Part shown: one piece after another, positions 27,269 through 35,166 of the stretch
How the letters are laid out: every line of letters starts with the position of its first letter
Position numbering within the stretch: the first letter of the stretch is position 1
Assembly: GCA_947567425.1 (NCBI GenBank)
Contig: CANOLV010000003.1
Coordinates: 1 to 64,000 of the forward strand
Reading direction: 5' to 3'
Source of the DNA: an uncultured Porphyromonadaceae bacterium
GTDB lineage: Bacteria; Bacteroidota; Bacteroidia; Bacteroidales; Muribaculaceae
DNA length: 64,000 nt
Notes under the pieces: model-generated
What the model was told of the DNA's origin: nothing
Database searches by the model: none
What the model saw: the letters and a program-made list of their open reading frames with translations, nothing else
Program-made: the position numbers and the translations under genes

Positions 27269-27989
27269 CTGCCAGATATATTGATGCTATTTTCAAGTCT
27301 GACGCAAGGGTTATTTTTATGTTATGCGGATCTCCCTCCGACAATAAAATATCGGCGTATCCGGCTTTTGCCATTACAGAAGCGTCGTCGGTGAAAGTTT
27401 CGTCGAATGGTTGTTGATATGCTTGCGCAAGCAAATTGCCTCTGAATGCCTGCGGTGTCTGTACCGCACGGATTGATGCGCGGTCAAGAGGTATGGAGTA
27501 GGTTGAATCGGATCCAATCTGTCTTAGGGAGTCTACCACCGGCACTGCCGGAATGCATCCTGAGCCATTGCCTATGCCGGCGAGTACGCCGGCATAAAGT
27601 CTGGAGTTGATGACAGGACGTGCTCCGTCGTGTACTGTTATTATGGTATCTGCATCGATGACTTGTCCAGAGTGGGTGATGTGGTCAATGGCGTTTTTCA
27701 CCGACTCCCATCTCGTCTGTCCTCCGTAGACTATCATGTGCGCAGGAACATCGAATTCTTTGCAAATTGAATTCCAGGTATCTGTATGTGCTTGATTGAG
27801 CACCACTATATTTGCATAGTCATATCTTGATGAAAATTCCGGATTGAGGAATATTGCGTTCAGCCGGTTCAGGGTGATCACAAGAACCGGAATGCCGTCA
27901 ATCTTGCAGAATTGCTTTGGCAGATCTGAGCCGAACCGGCTACCTTTGCCCGCGGCCACAATTATATTATAAATACGTGATTTATTCAT
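27252..27989 (-). CDS. ispD: 2-C-methyl-D-erythritol 4-phosphate cytidylyltransferase
   Basis: A 245-residue MEP-pathway enzyme that makes CDP-ME from MEP and CTP. The nucleotide-binding loop IVAAGKGSRFGSDLPKQF is at the N-terminus, followed by GGQTRWESVKNA, VHDGARP and QTPQAF. The start is ATG at 27989; an in-frame codon 9 nt upstream is TTG. It overlaps cdaA by 8 bp and recG by 17 bp, so it is the centre of a translationally coupled operon. Confidence 0.94.
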   Translation of the reverse strand: MNKSRIYNIIVAAGKGSRFGSDLPKQFCKIDGIPVLVITLNRLNAIFLNPEFSSRYDYANIVVLNQAHTDTWNSICKEFDVPAHMIVYGGQTRWESVKNAIDHITHSGQVIDADTIITVHDGARPVINSRLYAGVLAGIGNGSGCIPAVPVVDSLRQIGSDSTYSIPLDRASIRAVQTPQAFRGNLLAQAYQQPFDETFTDDASVMAKAGYADILLSEGDPHNIKITLASDLKIASIYLADEPST

Positions 27990-28764
27990 CTGTTGCAAGT
28001 TTTGATAATCGGTGTTCCAAATCGGTGGACGACAGACGGCTGATTATTTTGCCGCGGTGGGCGAATGATATGGAACCTGTCTCTTCGCTGACTACGATGG
28101 CGGCCGCGTCGGTGGCTTGACTGATTCCGAGGGCTGATCTGTGGCGCAGTCCCATCGATCGCGGGATGTTTGTGTCATGGCTCACAGGCAAAATGCATCC
28201 GGCCGCCTTGATTCTATCATGGGCTATTATCATGGCTCCGTCGTGTAGTGGCGAATTCTTAAAGAAGATGTTCTCTATAAGTCTGGAGTTTATCGTAGCA
28301 TCGATCATGTCGCCGGTCTTTTCGTAAAGCTCCAGCGGAATGCCCTGTTCGATGACTATGAGCGCTCCTGTCTTGGATTTTGACATAGACATGCATGCGT
28401 AGACTATCGGGATCACCCAGCGGTGCGACTCTTCGTCTCGGTTTTTATGTCCGTGGTTATGTTTGAACAGATTTTTCAGGAAACGCCATCGGTTATGGTT
28501 GCCGAGTTCGACCAAAAATCGTTTGATCTGATCCTGGAAAAGAATCACCAATATGATAAGGCCTATCGACATTACTTTGTCAAGAATCGTTCCTATGAGC
28601 CGCATTTCGAGAATCTCGGATGCTACTACCCATACTACGATAAATGACAATATACCAAAAAATATGTTGATTGTGCCGGACTCTTTCATAATTCTATATA
28701 GATAGAATAGAAAGAAAGCCACTATTACGATGTCTAAGGCATCTTTTATACCGAATGGAGCCAT
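27982..28764 (-). CDS. cdaA: Diadenylate cyclase, CdaA type
   Basis: A 260-residue membrane enzyme that makes cyclic di-AMP from two ATP. Three transmembrane helices span about residues 8-24, 33-50 and 58-77, followed by a coiled segment and the DAC domain with DGA at 175-177 and RHR at 207-209, the two catalytic motifs. The start (MAPFGIKDAL) at 28764 is set by the first transmembrane helix; longer frames run into folP. It starts 5 bp after the folP stop. No c-di-AMP phosphodiesterase or glmM is in the window. Confidence 0.93.
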   Translation of the reverse strand: MAPFGIKDALDIVIVAFFLFYLYRIMKESGTINIFFGILSFIVVWVVASEILEMRLIGTILDKVMSIGLIILVILFQDQIKRFLVELGNHNRWRFLKNLFKHNHGHKNRDEESHRWVIPIVYACMSMSKSKTGALIVIEQGIPLELYEKTGDMIDATINSRLIENIFFKNSPLHDGAMIIAHDRIKAAGCILPVSHDTNIPRSMGLRHRSALGISQATDAAAIVVSEETGSISFAHRGKIISRLSSTDLEHRLSKLATDE

Positions 28765-28769
28765 TTGTG

Positions 28770-29621
28770 TCAGGAATTGAGAGTTTGAGTGACTATTTTC
28801 AATGTGTCGGAGGCTTCTTTGGCGTCGTGCACCCTTAAGATTGAAGCTCCTTGCAGCAACGCTATTGTGTTTAAAGCTGTAGTTCCTGTCAATGCCTCTT
28901 CGGGCTGGCATCCAAGAGCTTTATATATCATTGACTTTCGTGAAATTCCTACGAGAATGGGACGCCCAAGAGTGTGGAGTAGGTCGAGGTTCTTCATCAG
29001 TTGGTAGTTTTGAGGCAGGTCTTTGGCGAATCCGAATCCAGGATCGACAATAATGTCGTTGATTCCAAGGTCGTTGGCCAAGGAGAGTTTGGATGCTAAT
29101 TCCGACATCACATCAGCCGTCACGTCGTTATAGTCGGTCATGGACTGCATGGTGGCTGGAGTCCCTCGCATGTGCATCATTACATACGGTACGCCAAGCT
29201 CTGCCACCGCAGGCATCATTCCCGAATCCATGTCACCTCCGGAAATGTCATTGACTATATCTGCACCGAACTCCGCAACTGCGCGCCTTGCTACGTTTGC
29301 GCGGAACGTGTCGATGCTCAGGATTATGTCTTTGGACACTTTTTCACGTATTGTCCGTATGCCCATCTCAAGACGACTGAGTTCCTCCTCTTCCGAAACC
29401 TCGTCGGCTCCCGGACGAGAAGAATAGCCTCCTATATCGATCATATCCGCTCCTTGGTCCAGTAACTTCCGCGCATGTCGGGCGATTGAGTCTGCATCAT
29501 ATTTACGCGACACTGAATAGAACGAATCCGGTGTCACATTCAGAATGCCCATAATCTGGGGTCTTGAGAACTCCACCAGTCGTCCGCGAAGATTTAACGA
29601 GAAAGGAACGAATCTATGCAT
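28770..29621 (-). CDS. folP: Dihydropteroate synthase
   Basis: A 283-residue TIM-barrel enzyme that joins p-aminobenzoate to the pterin diphosphate in folate synthesis; it is the sulfonamide target. Landmarks are GILNVTPDSF, DIGGYSSRPGA, NDISGGDMD, DPGFGFAK and GISRKSMI. ATG at 29621 is chosen over a TTG 6 nt upstream. It is the first gene of folP-cdaA-ispD-recG. Confidence 0.95.
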   Translation of the reverse strand: MHRFVPFSLNLRGRLVEFSRPQIMGILNVTPDSFYSVSRKYDADSIARHARKLLDQGADMIDIGGYSSRPGADEVSEEEELSRLEMGIRTIREKVSKDIILSIDTFRANVARRAVAEFGADIVNDISGGDMDSGMMPAVAELGVPYVMMHMRGTPATMQSMTDYNDVTADVMSELASKLSLANDLGINDIIVDPGFGFAKDLPQNYQLMKNLDLLHTLGRPILVGISRKSMIYKALGCQPEEALTGTTALNTIALLQGASILRVHDAKEASDTLKIVTQTLNS

Positions 29622-29653
29622 AGTCAAAATAGCTTATAAACCGATTGCATCTG

Positions 29654-29685
29654 CGAAAATACTCAAAAACCTTCAGTTATCCAAA
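29654..29685 (-). promoter_or_regulatory. Putative promoter of the folP operon
   Basis: On the minus strand TTTG, 20 nt, then TATTTTCG, one base off consensus. The xerC promoter shows the same TTCG variant. The predicted start lies about 25 nt before the folP ATG. Confidence 0.5.
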
Positions 29686-29829
29686 TCCCGCTACTGACAT
29701 CCATTACATCCATTATGTTCCCGTTCGCTTCTATTCATGTGCTTAGAACTTGTCCTCACATAGTATATGTTAGCGCTGGGTTGGTCAGACAATCGGTGCT
29801 TGTGTAATTTTAACTTTTATGTACGGTGT

Positions 29830-29860
29830 TTTTGCCCATATGGTGTATAATTTTGCCCAT
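29830..29860 (+). repeat. Direct repeat TTTTGCCCAT x2
   Basis: TTTTGCCCAT occurs at 29830-29839 and 29851-29860, start-to-start distance 21 bp, which is two helical turns. Such spacing suits a dimeric or tandem DNA-binding protein. Confidence 0.55.
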
Positions 29861-29905
29861 GAAAGTCATATTGACTTTTCACGTAACTTCTAAATTGGTT
29901 ATGCT

Positions 29906-29980
29906 ATGTCGGTAATAATTATGGCTATATGCTTCTTTGCGTGGCTTGTTCAGGCGCTTAAGGACGGAGCTGACGTATGA
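29906..29980 (+). CDS. Possible 24-residue hydrophobic peptide
   Basis: ATG to TGA encodes 24 residues: a hydrophobic stretch (MSVIIMAICFFAWLVQAL) long enough for one membrane helix, then KDGADV. Just upstream is a 4-codon frame beginning at 29901. The stop codon sits within a stem (29966-29988, about 10 bp with one bulge). I recognise no family and see no full promoter; it may be a small membrane protein, a type I toxin-like peptide, or chance. Confidence 0.3.
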   Translation: MSVIIMAICFFAWLVQALKDGADV

Positions 29981-30095
29981 CGTCGCTCCATGATGTATAT
30001 ACGCTTTGGACTGTCGTGCCGGTGCGTGAATTAGTGCGAGAAAATATTTTAAATCATTTAGTGGGCAGAAGTAACGGATAACGATGAATTTTTGC

Positions 30096-30103
30096 TAACT
30101 TTG
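30096..30103 (+). promoter_or_regulatory. -7 element of carAB
   Basis: TAACTTTG; predicted transcription start near 30110, giving a leader of about 109 nt. No TTG at proper -33 spacing was found. Confidence 0.5.
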
Positions 30104-30113
30104 CGCGGTTTTC

Positions 30114-30218
30114 ACGATAGATTATACCCGTCATGTGTCGTTGACTATGCGGGTGTGTTGAACAGGAAGCCTATTGATTTGCTATAATAATCGCAGTATT
30201 AAATTTTAACTCTATCGT
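30114..30218 (+). promoter_or_regulatory. carA 5' leader with closing helix
   Basis: ACGATAGA at 30114-30121, at the predicted 5' end, is the exact complement of TCTATCGT at 30211-30218, which abuts the carA ATG. Between them lies a hairpin of about 8 bp (ACCCGTCAT with ATGCGGGT, one bulge). This could be a structured leader controlling carA translation. Confidence 0.35.
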
Positions 30219-31289
30219 ATGCGCGAAACAAAAAAAGCCGTGCTCCTTCTTGAGGACGGCACCGCTTTCGAGGGTAAGTCGTTTGGCTACGACGCTCCGG
30301 CAGCCGGCGAAGTGGTGTTTAACACCGCAATGACCGGCTATCCCGAAAGTCTTACCGACCCATCGTATGAAGGGCAGATTCTCGTTACCACTTATCCTAT
30401 CCTTGGAAATTACGGAGTGCCTCCGAGGCGTGAGAAGAACGATGTAAGTGAGTATTATGAAAGTGACCATATCCACTGCCGAGCCATTGTGGCACAGGAC
30501 TACTCTTGGGACCATAGCCATTGGCAGGCCGACCGAAGCCTGCATGACTGGCTTAAGGAAGAGAAGATCGCCGGAATATATGGAATAGACACAAGGGCGC
30601 TGACTAAGCATTTGAGGGAGCATGGTTCGATGCTCGGGAAGGTGATTGTTGAAGGAGCAGGCGATATTCCGTTTTATGATCCGAATGCTGAAAACCTCGT
30701 GGCAAAAGTCAGTTGTAAGGATGTCGAGGTTCATGGCGACGGAGAGAAGACAGTGGTCCTCGTCGACTGTGGAGTTAAACACAATATAATAAGATGTCTC
30801 ACCCGCCGTGGTGTCAAAGTGGTTAGAGTCCCTTGGGACTATGATTTTACCGAGATACCTTACGACGGGCTTTTTATTTCCAATGGTCCGGGAAATCCTG
30901 ACATGGTGGATGCGACTGTCGTAAACCTGCGTAAAGCATTGAAGAACGGTAAACCGATCTGTGGAATATGTATGGGGAATCAGCTTTTGGCTAAAGCGGC
31001 GGGAGCAGAGACCTATAAACTGACCTACGGCCATCGAAGCCACAATCAGCCTGTGCGTAGAGTCGGGACCGATAAATGCTTTATAACGTCGCAGAATCAC
31101 GGTTTCGCGGTTAACGGCGCTACTTTGCCAGAAGAATGGGAACCGCTTTTCATAAACATGAACGACGGCACAAACGAAGGCATACGCCATAAGTCAAAGC
31201 CATTCTTCTCCGCACAGTTCCATCCGGAAGCATCTTCAGGTCCAAAGGATACGGAATTCTTGTTTGATGAATTTGTTGAAATGCTCTAA
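30219..31289 (+). CDS. carA: Carbamoyl-phosphate synthase small (glutaminase) subunit
   Basis: A 356-residue glutaminase that feeds ammonia to CarB for pyrimidine and arginine synthesis. The N-terminal small-subunit domain (LEDGTAFEGKSFG, FNTAMTGYPE, DPSYEGQI) is followed by a class-I amidotransferase domain with the nucleophile Cys in CGICMGNQL and the His/Glu pair in FHPEASSGP. Length is normal. It lies 28 bp before carB and has a long leader. Confidence 0.96.
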   Translation: MRETKKAVLLLEDGTAFEGKSFGYDAPAAGEVVFNTAMTGYPESLTDPSYEGQILVTTYPILGNYGVPPRREKNDVSEYYESDHIHCRAIVAQDYSWDHSHWQADRSLHDWLKEEKIAGIYGIDTRALTKHLREHGSMLGKVIVEGAGDIPFYDPNAENLVAKVSCKDVEVHGDGEKTVVLVDCGVKHNIIRCLTRRGVKVVRVPWDYDFTEIPYDGLFISNGPGNPDMVDATVVNLRKALKNGKPICGICMGNQLLAKAAGAETYKLTYGHRSHNQPVRRVGTDKCFITSQNHGFAVNGATLPEEWEPLFINMNDGTNEGIRHKSKPFFSAQFHPEASSGPKDTEFLFDEFVEML

Positions 31290-31317
31290 TAGTCCAAACA
31301 ATTGAAATCAAGGCATT

Positions 31318-34300
31318 ATGATTCATAACGATATAAAGAAAGTGCTGTTGCTCGGCAGCGGTGCGTTGAAAATAGGTGAAGCCGGCGAATTTGACTATTC
31401 CGGTTCGCAGGCGTTGAAGGCCATGAAGGAAGAAGGCATAACCACGGTGCTTATAAATCCGAATATTGCCACAGTGCAGACCTCTGATGGCTTTGCTGAT
31501 ACAATATATTTCCTGCCTGTAACGCCATATTTTGTTGAAAAAGTCATTGAAAAGGAGCGTCCTGACGGCATATTGCTGGCTTTCGGCGGTCAGACTGCGC
31601 TCAACTGCGGCGTGGCATTGGAAGAGAGCGGTGTGCTCCGAAAATATGGCGTTAGAGTCCTCGGCACGCCTGTGCGTGCTATAATGGACACGGAGGACCG
31701 CGAGTTGTTTGTGCACAAACTCGATGAGATAGGGGTCAAGACCATAAAGAGCGAAGCCGTGTCGACTACCGCAGATGCCATTATTGCGGCAAAAGCGCTG
31801 GGTTATCCGGTTATAGTGCGGGCCGCTTATGCTCTCGGTGGACTTGGCAGTGGATTCTGTGACGACGAAGAGCAACTTGTCGCGCTTGTGGAGAAAGCTC
31901 TGGCATTCTCTCCGCAGGTGTTGGTCGAGAAGTCGCTCAAAGGTTGGAAAGAGGTGGAATATGAAGTGGTGCGCGACCGATACGACAATTGCATCACGGT
32001 CTGCAACATGGAGAATTTCGATCCGCTGGGCATCCATACGGGCGAGTCGATAGTGGTAGCTCCTTCGCAGACGCTCTCCAACGAGGACTATCACTATCTG
32101 CGTAAGCTCGCTATAAAGATTATACGTCATATAGGCATTGTAGGTGAGTGCAATGTTCAGTATGCTTTCGATCCGTCGTCGATGGACTACCGTGTGATCG
32201 AGGTTAACGCGCGTCTGTCGCGTTCATCGGCTTTGGCTTCCAAGGCTACAGGTTATCCGCTCGCTTTTGTCGCCGCTAAGATCGGTCTCGGATATGGTTT
32301 GTTTGAATTGAAAAATTCAGTCACAAAGGAGACTTCTGCATTTTTTGAGCCTGCTCTTGATTATGTCGTTGTCAAGATTCCACGTTGGGATTTGGGTAAA
32401 TTCCATAATGTGAAGAGAGAGATCGGATCGTCAATGAAATCGGTAGGCGAAGTCATGTCGATAGGAAGGACTTTCGAGGAGGCCATACAAAAGGGCCTTC
32501 GCATGATAGGTCAGGGAATGCACGGATTCGTTGAGAATAAGGAACTGACAATCTCGGATATCGATAAATCTCTTAAGGAACCGACCGACAAGCGTATCTT
32601 CGTAATTTCGAAGGCCATGCGCCGGGGATATTCCGTTGAGCGCATACATGAATTGACTAAAATTGACCGATGGTTCCTTTATAAACTGCATAACATAGTG
32701 GCTACTGCCGACGAGATGGAGACATACGATTCGGTGGAAAGCCTTCCGAAGGAATTGCTTTTGCTTGCAAAACAGCAAGGATTCAGTGATTTCCAGATCG
32801 CGCGTGCCGTATTTAAGGATGAACTTAAGGATTCCATTAAGGCAAGCGACATCGTAAGACGTTGCAGAAAGTCGTATGGCATACTGCCGGTGGTGAAACA
32901 GATAGATACGCTTGCCGCCGAGTATCCGGCCATGACCAATTATCTATATCTGACTTATAATGGTTCGGAAAACGATGTGGATTATCTGCACGACCATCGT
33001 TCGATAATTGTGTTGGGTTCAGGAGCCTACCGCATCGGTAGCTCGGTGGAGTTCGACTGGTGTTCGGTGAATGCTCTTATGACTGTTAAAAAAGAAGGCT
33101 GGCGTTCGGTAATGATAAATTATAATCCGGAAACCGTGTCGACCGACTACGACATGTGCGACCGTCTCTATTTCGATGAGTTGACATACGAGAGGGTAAT
33201 GGATATAATTGAGTTGGAACAGCCTCATGGTGTGATTCTGTCCGTAGGCGGTCAGATACCTAATAACCTGGCTACGCGACTTGACAATGCACGTGTCCCG
33301 ATACTTGGTACATCGGCCACATCCATCGACAATGCGGAGGACCGCCACAAATTCTCGGCCATGCTTGACCGTATTGGCGTAGATCAGCCCCGTTGGCAGG
33401 AATTGACGTCATTCGATGATATACAGAAGTTTATTGACGAGGTTGGATTTCCGGTACTTGTACGTCCGAGTTATGTGCTGTCCGGTGCGGCAATGAACGT
33501 ATGTTCCAATCAGGAAGAATTACACAGATTCCTTCAGCTGGCCGCAAATGTGTCGAAACAGCATCCGGTAGTCGTCACTGAATTTATCCAGAATGCCAAG
33601 GAGATCGAAATGGATGCAGTGGCGCAGAACGGAGAGATCAAAGTGTATGCCATATCTGAACATATTGAATATGCTGGTGTGCATTCAGGAGATGCCACCA
33701 TTCAATTCCCTCCACAGAAACTGTATGTCGAGACGATACGGCGTATAAAGAAGGTGAGCCAGAAAATAGCGAAGGCTCTGGATATATCGGGACCGTTTAA
33801 CATTCAGTTCCTGGCTAAGAACAACGACATAAAAGTGATAGAGTGCAATCTTCGCGCTTCACGCTCGTTCCCGTTTGTCAGCAAAGTACTTAAACTTAAT
33901 TTCATAGACATTGCCACCCGTGTGATGCTCGGACATGATGTAGAGAAACCTCACAAAAATGCCTTCGATCTCGACTATGTAGGGATAAAAGCGTCGCAAT
34001 TCTCGTTCTCACGTCTGCAGGGAGCCGATCCAGTCCTTGGCGTAGATATGGCTTCCACAGGAGAGGTGGGATGTATTGGAGGCGACACGGACGAGGCTCT
34101 TATGAAGGCTATGCTTTCAGTCGGGTTGCGTGTGCCGTCGAAGTCTAAAGGGATATTGCTATCTACAGGTACGCCAAAGCAGAAAGCCGATATGCTTGAC
34201 GCCGCTATAGAATTGCATCGCGCAGGATATACGCTTTATGCCACTGGAGGAACTCATCAGTTCCTGACCGACAATGGGATTCCTGCAATAAAGGTTTATT

Positions 34301-34548
34301 GGCCGAGTCAGCCCGACATGCAGCCTCAGGCCATAGATCTGTTGCATAAAAAAGAGCTTGATCTGGTTGTGAATATTCCGAAGAACCTATCTGAGACGGA
34401 ACTGACAAACGGATACCGTATTCGTCGTGCCGCGATAGACTTAAATGTGCCTTTGCTTACCAATGCAAGGCTTGCATCGGCATTCATACAAGCTTTCACT
34501 CATCTTCCTGTGGATGATATCGAGATACGTCCATGGAACCAGTATTAG
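31318..34548 (+). CDS. carB: Carbamoyl-phosphate synthase large subunit
   Basis: A 1076-residue synthase made of two ATP-grasp halves. The first begins VLLLGSGALKIGEAGEFDYS and the second (from about residue 560) IIVLGSGAYRIGSSVEFDW, each followed by its metal/ATP-binding segment (VIRAAYALGGLG region; VRPSYVLSGAAM). The C-terminal MGS-like allosteric domain (about 940-1076) contains ATGGTHQFL. Full length for the family. Two hairpins follow, the second a good terminator candidate. Confidence 0.97.
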   Translation: MIHNDIKKVLLLGSGALKIGEAGEFDYSGSQALKAMKEEGITTVLINPNIATVQTSDGFADTIYFLPVTPYFVEKVIEKERPDGILLAFGGQTALNCGVALEESGVLRKYGVRVLGTPVRAIMDTEDRELFVHKLDEIGVKTIKSEAVSTTADAIIAAKALGYPVIVRAAYALGGLGSGFCDDEEQLVALVEKALAFSPQVLVEKSLKGWKEVEYEVVRDRYDNCITVCNMENFDPLGIHTGESIVVAPSQTLSNEDYHYLRKLAIKIIRHIGIVGECNVQYAFDPSSMDYRVIEVNARLSRSSALASKATGYPLAFVAAKIGLGYGLFELKNSVTKETSAFFEPALDYVVVKIPRWDLGKFHNVKREIGSSMKSVGEVMSIGRTFEEAIQKGLRMIGQGMHGFVENKELTISDIDKSLKEPTDKRIFVISKAMRRGYSVERIHELTKIDRWFLYKLHNIVATADEMETYDSVESLPKELLLLAKQQGFSDFQIARAVFKDELKDSIKASDIVRRCRKSYGILPVVKQIDTLAAEYPAMTNYLYLTYNGSENDVDYLHDHRSIIVLGSGAYRIGSSVEFDWCSVNALMTVKKEGWRSVMINYNPETVSTDYDMCDRLYFDELTYERVMDIIELEQPHGVILSVGGQIPNNLATRLDNARVPILGTSATSIDNAEDRHKFSAMLDRIGVDQPRWQELTSFDDIQKFIDEVGFPVLVRPSYVLSGAAMNVCSNQEELHRFLQLAANVSKQHPVVVTEFIQNAKEIEMDAVAQNGEIKVYAISEHIEYAGVHSGDATIQFPPQKLYVETIRRIKKVSQKIAKALDISGPFNIQFLAKNNDIKVIECNLRASRSFPFVSKVLKLNFIDIATRVMLGHDVEKPHKNAFDLDYVGIKASQFSFSRLQGADPVLGVDMASTGEVGCIGGDTDEALMKAMLSVGLRVPSKSKGILLSTGTPKQKADMLDAAIELHRAGYTLYATGGTHQFLTDNGIPAIKVYWPSQPDMQPQAIDLLHKKELDLVVNIPKNLSETELTNGYRIRRAAIDLNVPLLTNARLASAFIQAFTHLPVDDIEIRPWNQY

Positions 34549-34622
34549 TATTAAAATGAAAGATTACCGTAAGGTGGGGGTAATCATATTTGGCTACTTC
34601 CGATAGGTAAGCGCAGTAACCG

Positions 34623-34676
34623 GTAGAGATTGCGTCGTAATTTATGATTTTTACGATGCAGTCTCTACTGTCGTTT
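34623..34676 (+). terminator. Long hairpin after carB
   Basis: Arms 34623-34640 and 34651-34668 pair over 18 bp with two wobble positions around a 10-nt loop, followed after 4 nt by a T-run. It is the likely carAB terminator. Confidence 0.7.
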
Positions 34677-34810
34677 TAAGAGGAGGATAAATTAGCGTTA
34701 AAACTAATTGGGCCCTACGAGATTTGACTTTATTTATGGATAACAGCTGGACTCAGAAAGTATAAGAACGAGATTTTATAACTTGACAATAATAACTTTT
34801 ATTGAGGATT

Positions 34811-34842
34811 TTTGTTATTTAGAAAATGAATACTTACTTTTG
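34811..34842 (+). promoter_or_regulatory. Promoter of the DUF4492-cydAB operon
   Basis: TTTG at 34811-34814, 20 nt, TACTTTTG at 34835-34842: a full consensus match. The predicted start near 34849 rules out the longer reading frame of the next gene that begins at 34826. Confidence 0.8.
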
Positions 34843-34879
34843 TCAATGGGTGGCCAAACCTCCCGGTATATCAGTGAGA

Positions 34880-35116
34880 ATGAAGACCAGGAACGAGAAT
34901 AACGGAATTTTGCACAGGATCTATTATCTGTATAGAGATGGATTCAGGGGTATGACGGTCGGACGATATCTCTGGGCATTGATATTAATCAAGCTGTTCA
35001 TACTGTTTTTTATATTTAAGCTATTCTTTTTCCCGAATCTTCTCAATCGGGATTATAATTCAGATGAAGAACGGGCGCAGGCTGTGAGGTCGGCCTTGAT
35101 GGAATCTGACCGCTGA
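34880..35116 (+). CDS. DUF4492 small membrane protein beside cytochrome bd
   Basis: A 78-residue protein with one transmembrane helix (about residues 29-51, LWALILIKLFILFFIFKLFF) and a charged C-terminus. DUF4492 proteins are recurrently found directly upstream of cydA in Bacteroidetes, and the order is the same here. ATG at 34880 is chosen because the promoter TSS lies between the longer start and this one. By analogy with small CydX-type subunits it may be an accessory of the bd oxidase, but that is inference. Confidence 0.78.
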   Translation: MKTRNENNGILHRIYYLYRDGFRGMTVGRYLWALILIKLFILFFIFKLFFFPNLLNRDYNSDEERAQAVRSALMESDR

Positions 35117-35166
35117 CCATAAAGTTAACCGAATATAATCTAACATTAACAAATTACATTACAAAC

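Larger units (their letters stand above)
29622..30218. other. Intergenic region folP/carA (597 bp)
   Basis: This long divergent gap contains the folP promoter (29654-29685), a pair of direct repeats (29830-29860), a small hydrophobic ORF (29906-29980) ending in a hairpin, the carA -7 element (30096-30103) and a 105-nt carA leader. The piece 29690-29825 shows nothing I can name. Confidence 0.6.
34549..34879. other. Intergenic region carB/DUF4492 (331 bp)
   Basis: It contains a 7-bp hairpin (GATTACC 34562-34568 with GGTAATC 34579-34585), a long 18-bp hairpin (34623-34668) and the promoter of the cytochrome bd operon (34811-34842). No gene is apparent in 34680-34800. Confidence 0.65.

Noticed and set aside
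30171..31190. 339-codon open frame on the minus strand opposite carA
   Set aside because: It is antisense to a certain carA gene, covers the carA promoter leader, and its translation resembles no family. Long antisense frames arise from codon bias.
31150..32130. 326-codon open frame on the minus strand opposite carA/carB
   Set aside because: Shadow of carB, and it crosses the carA-carB junction; no domain or signal is recognisable.
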